In this document: positions 62,912 to 64,000 of the stretch, piece after piece
How positions within the stretch are numbered: the first letter of the stretch is position 1
Layout: each line of letters opens with the position of its first letter
Made by a program: the position numbers and the translations under genes
Notes under the pieces: generated by a model
Told to the model about the DNA's origin: nothing
The model's input: the letters and a program-made list of their open reading frames with translations, nothing else
The model's database searches: none
Source of the DNA: Duganella rivi
Lineage (GTDB): Bacteria; Pseudomonadota; Gammaproteobacteria; Burkholderiales; Burkholderiaceae_D
Assembly (NCBI RefSeq): GCF_009857435.1
Contig: NZ_WWCK01000003.1
Coordinates: forward strand, 1 to 64,000
Direction of reading: 5' to 3'
DNA length: 64,000 nucleotides

Positions 62912-63238
62912 CTATTTTTCAGGGTTGTTAGTCAAGGTTTTTACTGCTTCGGCAATCGCGGCCGGCGACAGATCGATGGCGAAGGGCGCGGCCTCAAAAA
63001 AATTCAGCGCCTTACCGTCTTCGGACAGTTCGAGCTGGCTGGAGACCAGGCCCGCTTCCTCCAGCTTCTGCAAATGCAGATGCAGCAAAGGGCGGCTGAT
63101 ATTCAACTCACGGGCCAACTGGCTGACGTAATTCCGTCCACCCGCCGCCAGCGCCCCCACCACCCGCAAACGATGCGGATTAGACAGCGCCGAAAGCGCC
63201 GCCAACAACTGATCGCCTGTGAGATGTTTTGATTTCAT
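62912..63238 (-). CDS. ArsR-type winged-helix regulator
   Basis: A 108-residue regulator from ATG 63238. The helix-turn-helix region reads ALSNPHRLRVVGALAAGGRNYVSQLARELNISRPLLHLHLQKLEEAGLV. There is no ELCVCDL-like metal-binding Cys motif, so it is not a classical metal sensor. The C-terminal part (SEDGKALNFFEAAPFAIDL) probably forms the dimer helix. It precedes the small membrane protein gene and likely controls it. Confidence 0.87.
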   Translation of the reverse strand: MKSKHLTGDQLLAALSALSNPHRLRVVGALAAGGRNYVSQLARELNISRPLLHLHLQKLEEAGLVSSQLELSEDGKALNFFEAAPFAIDLSPAAIAEAVKTLTNNPEK

Positions 63239-63364
63239 GTGTAAAGAATATCTGACAGGTGTCAGCAAGTCAAAGCTTTTTTTTAAAAGCGGCATTACTG
63301 CGGAGGGAAAGGCGGGGGGAGGGCGGCGGCGGCTTGGGCCGCGAGTGCGGCCCATTGGGGGCGT

Positions 63365-64000
63365 TCAAACGGTTTCGCTATTTTCCATCTTGCTGTTGCT
63401 CTTCGACAAGCGCTTGAGTGGTTTAGCCTGAAGGGTCGCTGGCGCGTGCTGTGCCACGCCGGCCAAGCGGAAGGCACTGACCACCAGGTTCAAGCTGTTA
63501 ACTTGATCCTGCATGGCCTGTGCCGCCGCCGCGGCTTCTTCGACCAGTGCGGCGTTCTGCTGGGTGACGTCGTCCATCTGGGTGACAGCGTTATTGATTT
63601 GCTCGATGCCAGCCGACTGCTCCTGGCTGGCCATCATGATTTCGGACATGATATCGGTGACCCGCTTGACGCTGGAAACCACTTCCTCCATGGTGGCGCC
63701 GGCCTGTTCGACCAGGCGGTTGCCTGCTTGTACCTTATCGACCGAATCGCCGATCAGCTCCTTGATCTCCTTGGCGGCGGCGGCGCTGCGCTGCGCCAGC
63801 GTGCGCACTTCGCTGGCGACCACGGCAAAGCCACGTCCTTGCTCGCCTGCACGCGCCGCTTCCACTGCCGCATTCAAGGCCAGGATATTGGTCTGGAAGG
63901 CAATGCTGTCAATGACCGCGATGATGTCGACAATTTTGTGGGCGGAATTGTCGATCGCCGCCATGGTGTCGACCACTTGCGCCACGACCGCGCCGCCTTT
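63365..64000 (-). CDS. Methyl-accepting chemotaxis protein (C-terminal part, cut by the window edge)
   Basis: The start is outside the window. The visible 211 residues are the cytoplasmic signalling domain: the canonical tip [40 protein letters not shown], then long heptad-patterned helices ([20 protein letters not shown]) and a short basic tail ending KMENSETV with no CheR-tethering pentapeptide. It belongs to the class with long hairpins found in betaproteobacteria. Sensor and membrane parts cannot be judged. Confidence 0.93.
   Translation of the reverse strand, partial: KGGAVVAQVVDTMAAIDNSAHKIVDIIAVIDSIAFQTNILALNAAVEAARAGEQGRGFAVVASEVRTLAQRSAAAAKEIKELIGDSVDKVQAGNRLVEQAGATMEEVVSSVKRVTDIMSEIMMASQEQSAGIEQINNAVTQMDDVTQQNAALVEEAAAAAQAMQDQVNSLNLVVSAFRLAGVAQHAPATLQAKPLKRLSKSNSKMENSETV

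Noticed and set aside
1..64000. CRISPR array or anti-phage defence island
   Set aside because: No regularly spaced direct repeats and no Cas, restriction-modification or other recognised defence genes were seen on either strand.

Overview
The window is high-GC chromosomal DNA of a betaproteobacterium, most likely an Oxalobacteraceae member (Duganella, Massilia, Rugamonas or Janthinobacterium type). The reasons are the Burkholderiales-type run thrS-infC-rpmI-rplT-pheS-pheT-ihfA-merR, an infC that seems to start on ATA, a D-3-hydroxybutyrate dehydrogenase, a type IV pilus minor-pilin operon, and several type VI secretion (T6SS) vgrG islands. The assignment rests on gene content read by eye; no search was run.

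Region 1 (1-19.9 kb) is an accessory T6SS effector island. At the left edge a minus-strand operon encodes an M15-type peptidase, a PAAR spike-tip protein and a truncated membrane protein. Next is a plus-strand unit: a single-pass membrane protein, VgrG1, a large M23 + GH19-like peptidoglycan hydrolase effector, and a probable periplasmic immunity protein. From 8.2 to 13.1 kb the DNA is a graveyard: a vgrG collapsed by an internal deletion and frameshifts, two intact and one deleted copy of an unrecognised exported protein family, a frameshifted IS481-type element, the C-terminal stub of a DGTVP-type lipase effector, and an intact Tli4-like immunity lipoprotein. From 13.1 to 19.9 kb a minus-strand operon encodes VgrG2, an exported protein, an SLT + CHAP effector and two exported proteins that are probably immunity factors.

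Region 2 (20-30.5 kb) is mixed metabolism and stress: dctA, bdhA, an alpha/beta hydrolase, a RidA-like protein, relA (EFDD-type synthetase, degenerate hydrolase), a glutathione S-transferase divergent from a LysR regulator, a CAT-family acetyltransferase, a HEAT-like exported protein and a cation diffusion facilitator.

Region 3 (30.5-38.7 kb) is the translation core: two identical tRNA-Val(GAC) genes, thrS, infC, rpmI, rplT, pheS, pheT, ihfA and a MerR regulator, with several clear hairpin terminators between them.

Region 4 (38.8-51.5 kb) is signalling and pili: a NarL-type regulator with a CHASE3-like histidine kinase, a Crp/Fnr regulator, an OmpR-type regulator with a short kinase, and then pilE-like, fimT/gspH, pilV, pilW, pilX and pilY1 genes. 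Between the kinase and the pilins is an 11-bp-period direct repeat of the OmpR/PhoB type.

Region 5 (51.5-64 kb) holds prfC, nnrD, a histidine phosphatase, an ExoIII-type nuclease, a YtrA-like GntR/ABC transporter operon with a visible operator, small envelope proteins, a Cache-domain protein with a chemoreceptor whose signalling tip is divergent, an ArsR-type regulator, and a second chemoreceptor cut by the right edge.
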